64,000 nucleotides of DNA, taken from positions 183,478 to 247,477 of the forward strand of contig NMRB01000058.1 in the NCBI GenBank assembly GCA_002633025.1. Direction: 5' to 3'. The notes beneath the pieces are model-generated. The model was not told the origin of the DNA. It made no database searches and saw nothing but the letters and a program-made list of their open reading frames with translations. Position 1 is the stretch's first letter; each line of letters starts with the position of its first letter. Positions 31,401 to 44,648 of this stretch are shown here, piece after piece. A program made the translations under genes and the position numbers. The stretch is from Notospermus geniculatus. Its lineage: Eukaryota > Nemertea > Pilidiophora > Heteronemertea > Lineidae.

Positions 31401-33066
31401 ACAGTAATAGCTACAATAAAGCTTCGACAAAATGATCTGACAGGTTGCAAGGTTCGTTATAACTTTAGGAAATGTCATGTGACATTATCACATTGATTTC
31501 ATGTTTCATACTGGTTAAATCATTCTCTTGGGGAGGAGGGAATGCAGATTCAGCCATGAAAAACTGAACATTGTGGTTAAGTGGCAACTTGTTTAGACTG
31601 ACACGAAATATGTGTTATTTTTCAGAAACTTGTTGAGGAGGCTCAGCAGGTGTTAGATAGCACTGATGGAGTGTCACCTGTTCATGGAACATTTTATGAA
31701 TTGTCAAGTAACTACTACAAAACCATAGGTGACCATGCTGCCTTCTACAGAGATGCTCTACGATATCTTGGCTGTAAAGACCTAGAAGATATCTCTGGTG
31801 AGTATGATATTCCTGTCTCTGTCATGAATCTCTGTGATCAACCTTGGTTTTGCCTGACAAAGGACTCGTAAGCAGTCCTTACTGTGTATGAAAATAGTTC
31901 CAAAGCAGTAAAGAGTAAAGCCATGATATGGGTACCATGAGTACCATTCCGTTTTACCACCTGTTACTGGTTTTGGCATATCATATTCCAAATGGCTTTG
32001 TTCAATTTCTTTCCAGAAACAGAACAAATAGAACGAGCTTTCAACCTGTCATTAGCTGCCTTATTAGGAAAAGGTGTTTATAACTTCGGGGAGCTGGTAA
32101 GTCATGCAGATTACAATTACTCAATACAGTACCACTACTCTACATGTCATGACCAACTGAGAAATCATTATTTCCGTTTCACTTTACCTTCTGTTTTCAG
32201 CTTGCTCACAAGGTCTTGGACAGCCTGAAAGGGACTGACAAACAGTGGCTGGTTGATTTGCTATATGCATTCAACAGTGGTGACTTGGACAAGTTTGAAG
32301 CTTTGAGAAAAAATTGGCGTGGACAGGTTAGTTTAGTCTCTGATACACTTGAAATTCAGGTATTTCCCCTATTTACAGGAATTTGCTGAAACATGTACAT
32401 GCTTCTCATAACAAACGTACCATCTCTGTTACAGGCTGATCTGGTATCCTCAGAGCAGTTTCTCCGCCAGAAGATCTGCCTTCTTTGTTTGATGGAAATG
32501 ACCTTCAAACGACCAGCAAACAACAGACAACTGACGTTTGAGGCCATCGCAAAAGAAGCAAAGATTCCTGTTGATGAGGTAAGCTAAGATGATGATGATC
32601 CATTGAGACCTATTGGTCAAAACCTGCCACAGAATCGTATCCAGCAATACCTTTTTCTGCTTGACTGCGTGGCTGCTGCACAATCACTCTATTACTTATC
32701 ATTTTAGGTTGAACTGCTGGTGATGCGTGCATTATCACTGGGCCTCGTTAAGGGATCAATTGATCAGATTGATGAAAAAGTCCACATGACTTGGGTACAG
32801 CCAAGAGTGTTGGATTTAAAACAGGTATGTACCCGGGTAGTATGAATGCATCTGCACAGGCCTTTTGCCATAGTTAGGCTCACCTACCGGTACTATCGGA
32901 TGAGACATCATAAATGGACTAATTTGTGTGACATTAGTAGTGTACTCCCCTCATTCTTTTGTTCCAGATTGGTACAATGCAGCAACAGTTAAAACACTGG
33001 TGTCTGGATGTCAATTCCATGGGCCTGCTGGTTGAGGATAATGCACATGAAATTCTCTACACTTAG
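28436..33066 (+). CDS. PSMD13: PSMD13 (proteasome 26S non-ATPase subunit Rpn9), 381 aa
   Basis: Lid subunit of the 19S proteasome regulator with a C-terminal PCI domain. Parsimonious exons: 28436-28542, 28781-28859 (or its twin 29609-29687), 30200-30290, 30398-30528, 30705-30876, 32017-32096, 32201-32326, 32435-32578, 32708-32824 and 32968-33066 (TAG). The sum is 1146 nt; human is 376 aa. Signatures: [70 protein letters not shown] (PCI), [20 protein letters not shown] and the terminal [13 protein letters not shown]. Exons 3-6 are repeated around an N at 31172, so a literal reading of the assembly would give a broken or lengthened transcript. Confidence 0.93.
28781..28859 (+). CDS. PSMD13: PSMD13 exon 2, copy 1
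   Basis: 79 nt, acceptor TGCTTTTCAG and donor GTAAGC, encoding [18 protein letters not shown] and then QNGEELIE. The same sequence recurs at 29609-29687; only one of them belongs in the mature mRNA. Confidence 0.9.
28878..28935. repeat. short foldback hairpin, 58 bp
   Basis: CTAGCTACCATT at the left mirrors AATGGTAGCTAG at the right, around GGGGCCTGCCCATGGGCATG. It sits just after PSMD13 exon 2 copy 1. The equivalent after copy 2 (29706-29829) is 124 bp long. Confidence 0.75.
28953..29045 (-). repeat. inverted twin of the 24061 element
   Basis: Exact reverse complement of 24061-24153. It lies in PSMD13 intron 2 just after the short hairpin. Confidence 0.75.
29609..29687 (+). CDS. PSMD13: PSMD13 exon 2, copy 2
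   Basis: Duplicate of 28781-28859 with identical coding sequence. Flanks are homologous from about 29565 (CCTAAGTAGTTTCAGAGT) to the foldback element that ends at 29829. Including both copies would shift the reading frame (79 nt is not a multiple of 3). Confidence 0.85.
29706..29829. repeat. long foldback palindrome, 124 bp
   Basis: Near-perfect palindrome with outer arms CTAGCTACCATT and AATGGTAGCTAG. The middle arms carry GGGGCCTGCCCAT and AAGGCCATGCCC words, and the centre is TAATACCGGTATTA. As single-stranded nucleic acid it would form a long hairpin. Confidence 0.8.
30250..32092 (+). repeat. 923-bp tandem duplication of PSMD13 exons 3-6
   Basis: Unit 1 is 30250-31171 and unit 2 is 31173-32092, separated by the N at 31172. 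Exon 4 (30398-30528 and 31321-31451) and exon 5 (30705-30876 and 31626-31797) are complete in both. Exon 3 is truncated in unit 2 (31173-31213) and exon 6 is truncated in unit 1 (31096-31171). Only a few bases differ between units. Confidence 0.92.
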
Positions 33067-33501
33067 ATAGGAAAGAGACAGTTCATTGGGTCATTAGTGC
33101 TGGACATTAGATTGCAATTACATTGAGGGACACTGATGATGGCATTTTTCCACTGCGGAAAGAACCCAAATGGTGTTCTATGGAGAAGAATAATGTTGGG
33201 ACCTGGATCTAGAGAAGTCCAAGTCTTTCATGAGTTTGAGATTTGGGATGTAGAATCGTCTCTGTCTGTGTGAAATACAAATCTGGCGCAACACCTGCAC
33301 TCGTTCATTTGCTCCCTCACTGTGCTTAACAGTGGTTTGCTAAGAAGGGACAGTGTCTCCTCGGGTGTGTACAGTCCTGTTACTGGGGTTAAATGGAATG
33401 GAAGGACTGTAGTTCAATGTCCATTCTCCTTTGGAACCTGCTAAGTGAGGTACAAAGATGTGTACTGTGTTGAGATGTATCACTTGCTCTCAGTTTATAA
33501 C

Positions 33502-33507
33502 AATAAA
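33502..33507 (+). terminator. PSMD13: PSMD13 polyadenylation signal
   Basis: AATAAA 436 nt after the stop codon, in an AT-rich setting. The 3' UTR probably runs from 33067 to about 33525. Confidence 0.65.
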
Positions 33508-33529
33508 GTGATTCATATACCAAAGAATA

Positions 33530-36500
33530 CCTTCAACCTTTTTTAAACCCCCGGGTCCACTACGATTTAAGCATGATGTTTTTGTGATTGAAATCTAGTA
33601 CACTAATAGATAAAGGAACATAATAGTTTATTCAGTAATAATTTATTTTGCAACACAAAATCTGGAACTTAAATATTTGACAAAGTAACACTATGCTAAA
33701 CACAAATCCACCAAGAATATTCTCAGGATGGAGTGACATGAAATCACAGCTTTACATTATTGACATTACAGACAACATGCTCTCATAGACATCATGAAAT
33801 ATCAACTCTCAATGAGAGGGAGGCACGGAATGCACAAAAAGAGAGAAACCAATTTGAAAGAAATGAAGCCAAACAGTTGTCAAGCTGAAATTTTGATGAA
33901 TAGCAAACTTGAAGGAATCGCTCAAATCTACACGCTCAATCCTATGTAGAAGTGCAACCAATGAGAAGCATGTATTCTGGGATGATACACTCAGAATTGA
34001 ATGTTTGTCACTGTGAGATGAATGCATTTGTGGCAACACTCCCTGACCCTGATCTGATGGATGACATCAATAGGAATGGCAGAATTTCTTCAGACAGAAG
34101 TACTGGCAATGCAAAACACTGAAAGTTGAAGGGAAATTTCTAGTTTTTGCTATCAAAGGCAAATTACAACTCAATACAACAGATAACTGACATTGTTTTG
34201 AAACTCTTACGATATGAATAAGATATGAAATCATCTAAAGGTATATTCATTTGACAGATGTTGGAAAGATCAACTCATCGTTACTCCCAAGGACAGAAGT
34301 TTAGTTGAGGACTTCTGCAGAGAAGTTTTCATTTGTTCAGGGCAGGTGCTGAATATTTTGTGTGGTTTCCTGCCGGCTCAAGCAGTACGCTGTATTTGGA
34401 TGACCTATTGATGCCGAAAAAGAAGACTTAATTGCCCGAGTCACCACAGAGAAAACCACCGTCCTCCCTCAACCTCATTGAAACTTTATACCATCCAGTG
34501 ATAACTACAATATTAATGTGGAGTTAACGGTTTCTAAACAGAATTCTAGAACAGTCACTCTGAATACAATCATACAGCTAATCCATCAAGTAAGTATTAT
34601 TACTATATACGCTATCATTGTTAGAAATACACATTTATATAAAAGCATCGCTCACATCTTATTGAAGATGATGCAATGTCAAAACCTGTAGAAATTTCCA
34701 CAAATGTAAAAAAGTACAAAAATGCCAGTACAAAAATCATCGGCAGCTTATTAAGGTCAGTACTATGCAATTAGTTTGGTTTTAAAATGCATGTGTTTTG
34801 GGAGTGCTGAGGGAGTGTACTGAGGATCAAGAATAGCTCTGAGATGAAGAAAATCAAGATCACTCATTGAGATAGTAGATTCAAGAGAAATTCATTCTCG
34901 AAGATTCTGACTGTATTGACAGTCAGATTTGGTAGAGCTATTAGGCCTACATGTACCTCAATTGATCATGTGCCACTGATTAAATGGAGATGTGGAGATA
35001 TGTCATTAGAAGGCAGAAATGTGGAGGTTGTAAGTCATTCTACATGACTGTGAATACATAAAGATCATACATATCTAGTAATGTTGCCCCCAAAGATCCT
35101 GCTTCCTTCAAATGCATATTGGAGGAAGACTCACGAAGATCTCACTTGATGACCATTGCTCTCACTTTATACCCACAACAGCTGAAAGCTGACATCACTG
35201 AGCATCATTTCATGTATTCCACATCAGACTCCTTGAATGAGATCAAGTCCACTCTCAGGACATGCACAATAAATGGCTTTCCAGGGTGAAGATTTACAGC
35301 ACTCCTCAAAATTACTTGGACAGCTGAGCTGTCAGGGAAAGTTCCGCACGAATGAATTGAACAAGATACAGTCCAGGAATACAGTATCCACTGGGAAACC
35401 CTCAACCCTTATGGACCTGAAGAATTTCTTGGGTCTATCAAGGAGGAGTAAGAGATTTTTCATTCTCTGGCAACTGAATGTCAAGGGAGAAGATCCTACT
35501 AGCCCATGACATTTGAAAAAGACACAAGAAATAGGCCTCAGTCCGTAACGTGCCAAGTGTAAGGTTCGGTTGTTATTACTGAACAATTCCTGAATGATTC
35601 CCAGGCTTATACTTAGTATAAGAATAGAACAAAACAATGAATGGATGATTACGTCATGGTTGGACCATTGTAGATGAAGCTGAAATAACTTATGTCACAT
35701 TTAGACAGACTGTTCCTAATTCACGATGACAAGGTATTCAGCTGTTTGGATGCCAAAATACTGCTGCTACTCTGCAAGGTTTAAGGAAATCGTCACAGTT
35801 GTTCAACTGATGACCCATGAAAATCACAAGTCACTTAATGATATTGTAACCACTCTATTTTGGTGGCTTTAAAACCTAACTTACGAATTGCAAAACAGGC
35901 ACGAATAACTCTTGTAGCTTCTTGTTATCTTACTTTGAGTAAGTGATCAAGGCAACAGTATTGCTGGCAGACCATGCAAACATGCACTTTACATGCAGTC
36001 TGTGAGTTGTACAAATTGTACGGTTTATGGGGAGTTGATACAGAAAATAGAACATTACATACAAATGCCTAACTGAATACTATACAAACCATACACCAAG
36101 TTTCAATACGAAAGTCCAAGGGAAGCAAATCTTTACAAGACCAGGCAATATAAATGCTGACAAAATTGTACTGAAAACTAAGAAAGATATGAAGACTTAC
36201 GACACTAATGTATACAATGATGATATATGATGAAAGAGAAATTTCAAACCATTCCAGGACAGTTAAGGAGGCAGTTTAGGTGTCATAGAAAATGATATTT
36301 ACCCTATATCAAGTTATGGCAGGAATACAGTGATCACTTCCCTTGCCATCTTTATATGCTACAAAGAACGATCTTTCCAGGAAATGAGGTTGGGTATTTC
36401 GTGGCCTGGAGAAGTAGGCCTAGGAGAAAATGCACAATCACTAGAGAGATGTTAGTAACTGTAATAGACTTGATGAATAATGGTTAACACAAACCAGTAG

Positions 36501-39500
36501 TGTATTACAACGCCTAACAGTCAGAACCTTACAAAACTCCATGTCTATTCATTCTTACAGTTAACAGGCCTATACCATCTCCAACCAGATAAAAATTGCC
36601 CACAACATCGTAAGCGTACAATATGTCAGCAGTGTACAGATACATTCTCCAATGTTTTTACCACTAGGTTCAAGAAAACTGCCCCAGCTAGACACACGCA
36701 GTGCACTTTCATGGGTACAAAGGCTGGCCTTCACCTGACAAGCAGAATACCGTAACTTTAATCCTAAATACTACTCCGCCTAGAAAGCACCCACCAAAGT
36801 TAAGCAAAATGCACTATGACAATAATATGCAAACTTTGTCAAAATTTTCTGAACTTGTCAAATCATCGGCAGCTTATTAAGGTCAGTACTATGCAATTAG
36901 TTTGGTTTTAAAATGCATGTGTTTTGGGAGTGCTGAGGGAGTGTACTGAGGACCAAGAATAGCTCTGAGACGAAGAAAATCAAGATCACTCATTGAGATA
37001 GTAGATTCAAGAGAAATTCATTCTCGAAGATTCTGACTGTAGGCTATTGACAGTCAGATTTCGTAGAGCTATTAGGCCTACTTCAATTGACCATGTGCCA
37101 CTGATGAAATGGAGATGTGGAGATATGTCATTAGAAGGCAGAAATGTGGAGGTTGTAAGTCATTCTACATGACTGTGAATACATAAAGATCATACATATC
37201 TAGTAATGTTGCCCCCAAAGATCCTGCTTCCTTCAAATGCATATTGGAGGAAGACTCACGAGGATCTCACTTGATGACGATTGTTCTCACTTTATACCCA
37301 CAACAGCTGAAAGCTGACATCACTGAGCATCATTTCATGTATTCCACATCAGACTCCTTGAATGAGATCAAGTCCACTCTCAGGACACGCACAATAAATG
37401 GCTTTCCAGGGTGAAGATTTACAGCACTCCTCAAATTTACTTGGACAGCTGAGCTGTCAGGGAAAGTCTAGCATGAATGAATTGAACAAGAATGAATTCC
37501 TGAATACAGTATCCACTGGGAAACCCTCAACCCTTATGGACCTGAAGAATTTCTTGGGTCTATCAAGGAGTAAGAGATTTTTCATTCTCTGGCAACTGAA
37601 CACCAAGGGAGAAGATCCTACTAGCCCATGACATTTGAAACAGGCACAAGAAATAGGCCTCACTCCGTAACGTGCCAAGTGTAAGGTTTGGTTGTTATTA
37701 CTGAACAATTCCTGAATGATTCCCAGGCTTATACTTAGTATAAGAGTAGAACAAACAATGAATGGATGATTACGTCATGGTTGGACCATTGTAGATGAAG
37801 CTGAAATAACTTATGTCACATTTAGACAGACTGTTCCTAATTCAAACGATGACAAGGTATTCAGCTGTTTGGATGCCAAAATACTGCTGCTACTCTGCAA
37901 GGTGTAAGGAAATCGTCATAGTTGTTCAACTGATGACCCATGAAAATCACAAGTCACTTAATGATATTGTAACCACTCTATTTTGGTGACTTTAAAACCT
38001 AACTTACGAATTGCAAAACAGGCACGAATAACTCTTGTAGCTTCTTGTTATCTTACTTTGAGTAAGTGATCAAGGCAACAGTATTGCTGGCAGACCATGC
38101 ACCGCAAACATGCACTTTACATGCAGTCTGTGAGTTGTACAAATTGTACGGTTTATGGGGAGTTGATACAGAAAATAGAACATTACATACAAATGCCTAC
38201 TGAATACTATACAAACCATACACCAAGTTTCGATACGAAAGTCCAAGGGAAGCAAATCTTTACAAGACCAGGCAATATAAATGCTGACAAAATTGTACTG
38301 AAAACTAAGAAAGATATGAAGACTTACGACACTAATGTAGGCTATGTACGTATACAATGATGATATATGATGAAAGAGAAATTTCAAACCATTCCAGGAC
38401 AGTTAAGGAGGCAGTTTAGGTGTCATAGAAAATGATATTTACCCTATCAAGTTATGGCAGGAATACAGTGATCACTTCGCTTGCCATCTTTATATGCTAC
38501 AAAGAACGATCTTTCCAGGAAATGAGGTTGGGTATTTCATGGCCTGGAGAAGTAGGCCTAGCAGAAAATGCACAATCACTAGAGAGATGTTAGTAACTGT
38601 AAGGCCATACCAATTTGATTGTTCGTTTAACGGATTGTTAGGCCATACTAGTACATGATGGAGCACGAGGGCGAAAAAAAAGAAAGAAAAAAAAATGCAA
38701 ACCATAAGTTATGTGGTCACACAAGGGTGAGTGTGAAGGTAAAAAATGAAGTTCTCAGGCCTAAAATCCAAGGATTTCTTTGAATTTCCTAGTTATATAA
38801 CACACAATGAAAGAAGGGAATGAGTTGCATGAGGGATGTTTTTCAACTTTTATTACACAATAGCATCATACAAGGGACAAATTTTGTTGCCTTCAGCAAG
38901 ACTGGTGACAATTTTAATGTTATTCCAAAAAGAGGTGCACCACAAACTGCATATCAGTGATATTTTGAGCGGTCGTTTATACTAAACTGGAATAAGACTG
39001 GTAAAATGGCTGACATGGAAATGCACTGATATTTAATGACAATGACAGAATCTCTTTCTAACAGATGTTACCAACTGCATGCACTCGTACTTTAAAACTA
39101 TCATAAAACCACGAATATCTTCAAGATTAAATTGGGCCTACGACACATGTCATCATTCAACACAACGGAAATGACCAAAGTTACATGAAAACATTCCATT
39201 CATTTCAGTGGGACATTGAAAACCAGACCCACTGCCATAACAGAGAATGACCCTCTGTGTATTCAGTGCTGACATCATCCATCATCCAACACTGAATACG
39301 CTGATTCATTTTTTCAGGATGTTTCATGTCTGAGGTGTTTCTGTCTTCTCATGTCATTCATGTAAAATTGGGGTACGGTACTTCACTACACAGGAATATA
39401 ATTGGTTTTGATTCTTTGGTTCATTCTAGCCAAACATCTATACACAACAATTACGTAACAGTCATACATCATCAAAACCAGGAAAGGGACCATAAAAACT

Positions 39501-41866
39501 GTACCAAAACATTATATATCCTAGCAACCTCTTGGTCAGTTCCAAAACCACATGAAGGTGATGCGGACACAAAACCAAAACTGTTGCTTACTTTCTGACA
39601 CCTTTAGAGCCTTTCCCATGCCACCTTTTCTCTTTGACCTACCAGGCTCGGCAAGTCAGGGAGAAAACAGACATGTACCATCCTAATTCATCGACACAAT
39701 TTTTCTGAAAAATTATGAAATAAAACATTGACTTATGATAAAATCAACACACAATTTCCAAAGATAAAATCTTCTAACAAATTTGAAGTCTAACTACGTT
39801 CTTCAGTCAGGGCGATTGCTTTGTTTGACTCATAATAACACATATATTAAATTAAGACTTATTTCGGCATTTCATCAACTTTTTTCTTTAAATACCCAAA
39901 TTTCACTCTGAAATTAATTGATTTCTTGTTAACTTACAGATCAAATAACAAATACACAAGTAATTTTATTTCAAACCAAAATCACTGATTGTGAATCAAA
40001 GTGCATCATAAAATGATGACCCATCCATCACTTCCTCGTGATTGAAGAATAAAACAGTTTCACAGTGTCAAAATACAGTTGGTGTTGTTGATAAATACTT
40101 TAATTTTTAATTAGAAAACTAAACACAATAGAAATTCCACCTTTGGAAAGGGACTCAAGCACGACACATAAAATCTGCATCGTACGAAACATGCCTGGCA
40201 ATTGTATTCTCAAGGCGACTGGCTTCAGTTGCATTTTTCTCACTACCAAAAACCTAACAAGAGAGATCAGATTAGTGACATTTGAAATCAGCTGCTTACT
40301 GAATGTATGAATGTATGATACGACTTAAAAATCTGATAAAACCAATCTTCAACAGCAGTTTTACTGTGGTGAACTTGAGCATAACATATAAACCCTTTGA
40401 AACCTATTTCTCCAAATTGAGGGTCTTGAAAGAGCTGTGCATTGATATTTTATGAAAAAGAATACCAAGTTTTCAATTTAATGATAGGTTTTTGGTTCAG
40501 TTCAACATACTCTCTGAACTAACCATGACGGAGGAGCCAGGGCTGCACTTCATAAAGGAAACCACTGTTTGCACGCGTGTCCTATTAAATGGAACATGAC
40601 AAATGAAATGAATTAACACGTATTAATGACATGGGAAAATGATGATACAATTCTCACACTTCCACCTCACAGACTCCACCACAGACAGAACAAATATAAT
40701 ATTATATAGATACAGCTGATAATCTACACAGGGCACCAAAAAACAAACTTTGTGCAAAGACATTCAGTGGGGTGATAACTGAAATCATTATCGTTCAGTT
40801 ATTGTAAATAACAGAAAATCCCACAAAGAACTCGGCCATGGAAAAGCTTTCACTGTTGCCTTCTGACAGCAATTTTCGAGTCCCAATACCTATTTCTGTT
40901 TGATTGATCAACTTGACTGTTGTTGCGTTTTGCTTCAATGAGGTACGGTTTTACCGGTATTATGATTTTGTGATGCCCTGTTAGTAAATCTATCCACAAC
41001 AAATTAGAAAGTTCTCACCACAACAAGATGAATGACAACTACAATTAGAGTAACTACAAGACTTCATCTATTTACACGACTCCACAGCAAGTTTTGTTCA
41101 TAATAAATAGTTCAATTAAGTTTTGATAAATTATTTGAAGATTAAATAAGAATAAATACATTAGTTTTTTTTTCTACATTTTTGTTATATTCTACATCAG
41201 ATCTGAACAATATACACTTTGAGAACTACACAGGCGGCCCAGCTAAACCTATTCTTCAGAACATTTTTTCTGGGGCACGCTGTATATTGTGAACTATTAA
41301 TAACCCCAAGGGCAATTTCATCCCAAGGGTAGTATTACTTCATCATACTAAACTAAACAAGGCCGTGCTGACCATGGTGCAAGGAATTTTAAATGGCTCG
41401 GAGTTTTGAGAACTGGCCATAACCATGTCTGCTTCAAGGTACCGGTACTACATAAAAGAAATTCCCAGGACCAAGGTCAGCCGTCACCTCACTTAGCCTA
41501 ATTCTGTGCCTGAGGTATAAGGAAAAGCTCCATAAGTAAATATACTTTATAGATATCACAATAAATTTAGATACTCCAGTGTGAAACAAAAAGGTATGTA
41601 CAGAAATGGTTAAGAAGACCCAGATAAAGTCTGCATGAGGCAGCAACCAAGAACAGTCAACTGTATTGCTATCATTTTTTTATGAATATGGGACAGCACA
41701 AATTAGATTCTAAACCTTTGAGACCCCAAACAAAATCAACAATTTTCAGGAAAATGCAACAACAAAATGCTCCACAGAATTCCTATGGCCAGAGCCATGT
41801 GTATGGTCCCAGAGTAAACTAAGGTAATGAAATCAGTTTTGCTCAAAAAATTGGAATTGATGAGAG
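33530..41866. other. gene-free region with a large duplicated block
   Basis: No exon with recognisable protein or convincing splice borders on either strand. The main structure is the non-coding duplication 34736-36464 / 36862-38602. The rest (38603-41866) is AT-rich unique-looking sequence with two TACCGGTA palindromes. Confidence 0.5.
34736..38602 (+). repeat. 1.73-kb direct duplication, non-coding
   Basis: 34736-36464 and 36862-38602 are near-identical direct repeats with a 397-bp spacer. Differences are scattered substitutions and small indels. Both start at ATCATCGGCAGCTT and end at TTAGTAACTGTAA. No coding potential was identified. Confidence 0.9.
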
Positions 41867-42951
41867 CACCATCTTTGCTACATAGAGTAAAATTCCACTC
41901 AAAAAAAGTTTGTTGAATCAAACATCTGGATTTTCTGAACCATTTTTTGTTGATGAGTCGAGTCGACTAGAGATTTCAACCGTGTGAAATACAGAAGAAC
42001 AAGGGGCCAGACCAAGGCCTACCCTGACATCATTGACATAGAAAACCATTAATATTTCTCGTCAACGAGTTTCAATTTTTGGGTCAGATTTGCCCGTACG
42101 TAGAGAGCTCTTGAAGTCAGACTTGACGAAAGACTAGACTTAGTTCAATATGACTGCTGAAGTTCTCGAGTTCTTTGCAGCAGAAAAGAAAACTGGGAAA
42201 TGAGGAAAGGGCACACACAGATGAAATGGAAACAATCCACACTTTGATACTTAAACTCCACAATTTTTTTCACTTCTCACATCAATTGCTTGTTACTCTG
42301 AATAAATTTTGGGGTTCCTTAAGTCACGTCTCGAACAAATGTGCCAAAAAGGAGTTGTGAATCATTGCTAACTCTGACACCTAGCGGTCGTATGGCTGCA
42401 CACCTTGCTGAACACCATCTTTGCTACATAAGAGTAAAATTCCACTCAAAAAATGTTTGTTGAATCAAACATCTGGATTTTCTGAACCATTTTTTGTTGG
42501 TGAGTCAAATCGACTAGAGATTTCAACCGTGTGAAATACAGAAGAACAAGGGGCCAGACCAAGGCCTACCCTGACATCATTGACATAGAAAACCATTCAT
42601 ATTTCTCGTCAACGTGTTTCAATTTTTGGGTCAGATTTGCCCGTACGTAGAGAGCTCTTGAAGTCAGACTTGACAAAAGACTAGACTTAGTTCAATATGA
42701 CTGCTGAAGTTCACGAGTTCTTTGCAGCAGAAAAGAAAACTGGGAGAATGAGGAAAGGGCACAAACAGATGAAATGGAAACAATCCACACTTCGATACTT
42801 AAACTCCACAATTTTTTCACTTGCCACATCAATTGCTTGTTACTCAGAATAAATTTTGGGGTTCCTTAAGTCACGTCTCAAACAAAAAAAGGAGTTGTGA
42901 ATCGTTTCTAACTCTGACACCTAGCGGTCGTATGGCTGCACACCTTGCTGA
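41867..42951 (+). repeat. 540-bp head-to-tail duplication
   Basis: 41867-42411 and 42413-42951 abut directly, each running from CACCATCTTTGCTACATA to GCACACCTTGCTGA. Each holds a short frame starting MTAEV (plus strand, about 42150 and 42697) that differs in length between the copies because of an indel, so coding is doubtful. Confidence 0.88.
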
Positions 42952-44093
42952 CTGTAACAGTGGTACGTGACATAAACTTAGCAACAACATAGTGAGGCTA
43001 TAAATTACATCACAGGTAGTGGTTAGAGTGAATATTGGATGTTCAGCGGCAGTCTGGCAGTCTTAAGTGGTATCTTCTGCACATGTTGCCTTTATTCTGC
43101 CTTCGGACAGACATCTTCAGAGAGTTGAGGTCACTTCTTCAAACGGGAAAGTGAACACATGTCTCCAACATGTCCCTTAATGCTGGCAGGGTGACATTAT
43201 GCAAAGGTCGTGGATTCCAGTCCCGCAATAAATACATGTCTCTGACAAGAAAGAGAACCAAAGGGTCAATGTCATAAGCTGGCAAACTTGCAGAGTTTCA
43301 GTTTTTTTCTGTAGAAGTAAATGCCAGTCCAGTACTGAGCGCATCATCCTCTAACCACACCTCAGAGAGTGTACAAATATCCATCACTGCTCCTTTGTAA
43401 TGCAAGCTACAACGCCTACCAACATCAATTACTAACAAAATCTAGATCATGGCACACAAGAATCCACTGAGTCCTGAGAGATTAACATTATGCACGGATC
43501 ATGAATGACAGAGTACCCACGGACAACCTATGACTGGGACACTGACTGAAGCAGTATTTACCCCATTGCTCAGGCTGGCAAGAAGTGTAGACTACCTAGG
43601 CCCATCACTGCTGTATAAATCGGGCACTCTCTACCTACCTACCTTCAGCATGACTTGGAAACAGATTCTGCTTGAATCATTTGAGGCGTCACAAAGGGCT
43701 TTATTGAAAACCGGATTGATCCATGCCAGTTCAGATTTGTCCATGGCAAGGAGAAGCAAAACCAGTGGAAGCAAAAGGCTCAACAGCTGCTAAACTTGTC
43801 CACAAGCTACGAGAAGACTGCTGCCATACATAGCTCATAACTGCTGCCTTCTGCGAGAAGAGGAACGTTTTAAAGAGAAGTATCTCATCAGTGAACAGGT
43901 AACAACTGATTTGTGTCACTTGGTTCAGCCAGAAATTTCAAAATGTCAGGTAGAAAAGGAGCAATAGGAAAAAGGTAGGGCATGGAAAATGTGTCAGTCT
44001 TTCAGAAAAGGGGTTTTCAACCTCTGAGAAAAAAGGCAGGGCTTTGCACTCTGCTAAACTGTACAGTTGAAACACTAGTCAGCTAATCATATT

Positions 44094-44260
44094 CAGGGGC
44101 GGATCCACGATTTCGGAAAAGAGGGGGCACGCTGTGCTAGAAACATTGAAATCCGCGGTGAATTTCAATGATTTGCTCCAAATGTCAGAATTTCATGTTC
44201 AATTTTACAGATTTGTTGGCCCAAAGGGGGGCATGTGCCCCCCCTCTGGATCCGCATCTG
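44094..44260 (+). mobile_element. MITE-like element with GGATCC ends, copy 1
   Basis: Begins CAGGGGCGGATCCACGA and ends CTGGATCCGCATCTG. The interior includes ACAGATTTGTTGGCCCAAA. A related copy lies inverted at 47196-47371. Elements with CAGGGGCGGATCCA ends are widespread in animals (recalled, not searched). Confidence 0.7.
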
Positions 44261-44522
44261 ATATTACATTTCAGAAGGCAGTATGGGGATTAAAAATAAA
44301 AAATAGCTGTGATTAAATAGATCAGAAGACGATTTTCAGCTGTACTAGTCTATTTTAGTGAGGAAAGAAATGTGTTTGATGCATTATATATCATTAGCAA
44401 AGGAGGACTAGAATGGATATGCAAATTTAGTGGAAAAGTGTCGCTGGGTGTCAATGGCACGAAACCCCAGTTACCACAGTTATGCCTACAGAGGGTCAAG
44501 AAGGCATACATGATGAAGAAGA

Positions 44523-44648
44523 CAATGGGTCATATGAATAAAGACTAGCAAATGCTTTTACTTGAATTTTGCAATACAAATGCACTAAGCAATGCTGTAC
44601 AAATCTGAAGTAAAAGCATTTGCTAGTCTTTATTCATATGACCCATTG
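44523..44648. mobile_element. MITE family M1, copy 1 (41-bp perfect TIRs)
   Basis: 126 bp. CAATGGGTCATATGAATAAA at the left is mirrored exactly on the right, and the perfect inverted repeat continues for 41 bp to GCTTTTACTT. The centre includes TGTACAAATCTGAA. Three further copies and a fragment occur within this window. Confidence 0.88.

Noticed and set aside
35273-37708. Paired open frames on both strands repeated at 35.3 and 37.4 kb
   Set aside because: They recur only because the block is duplicated; frames differ between copies through indels, as expected of non-coding DNA.
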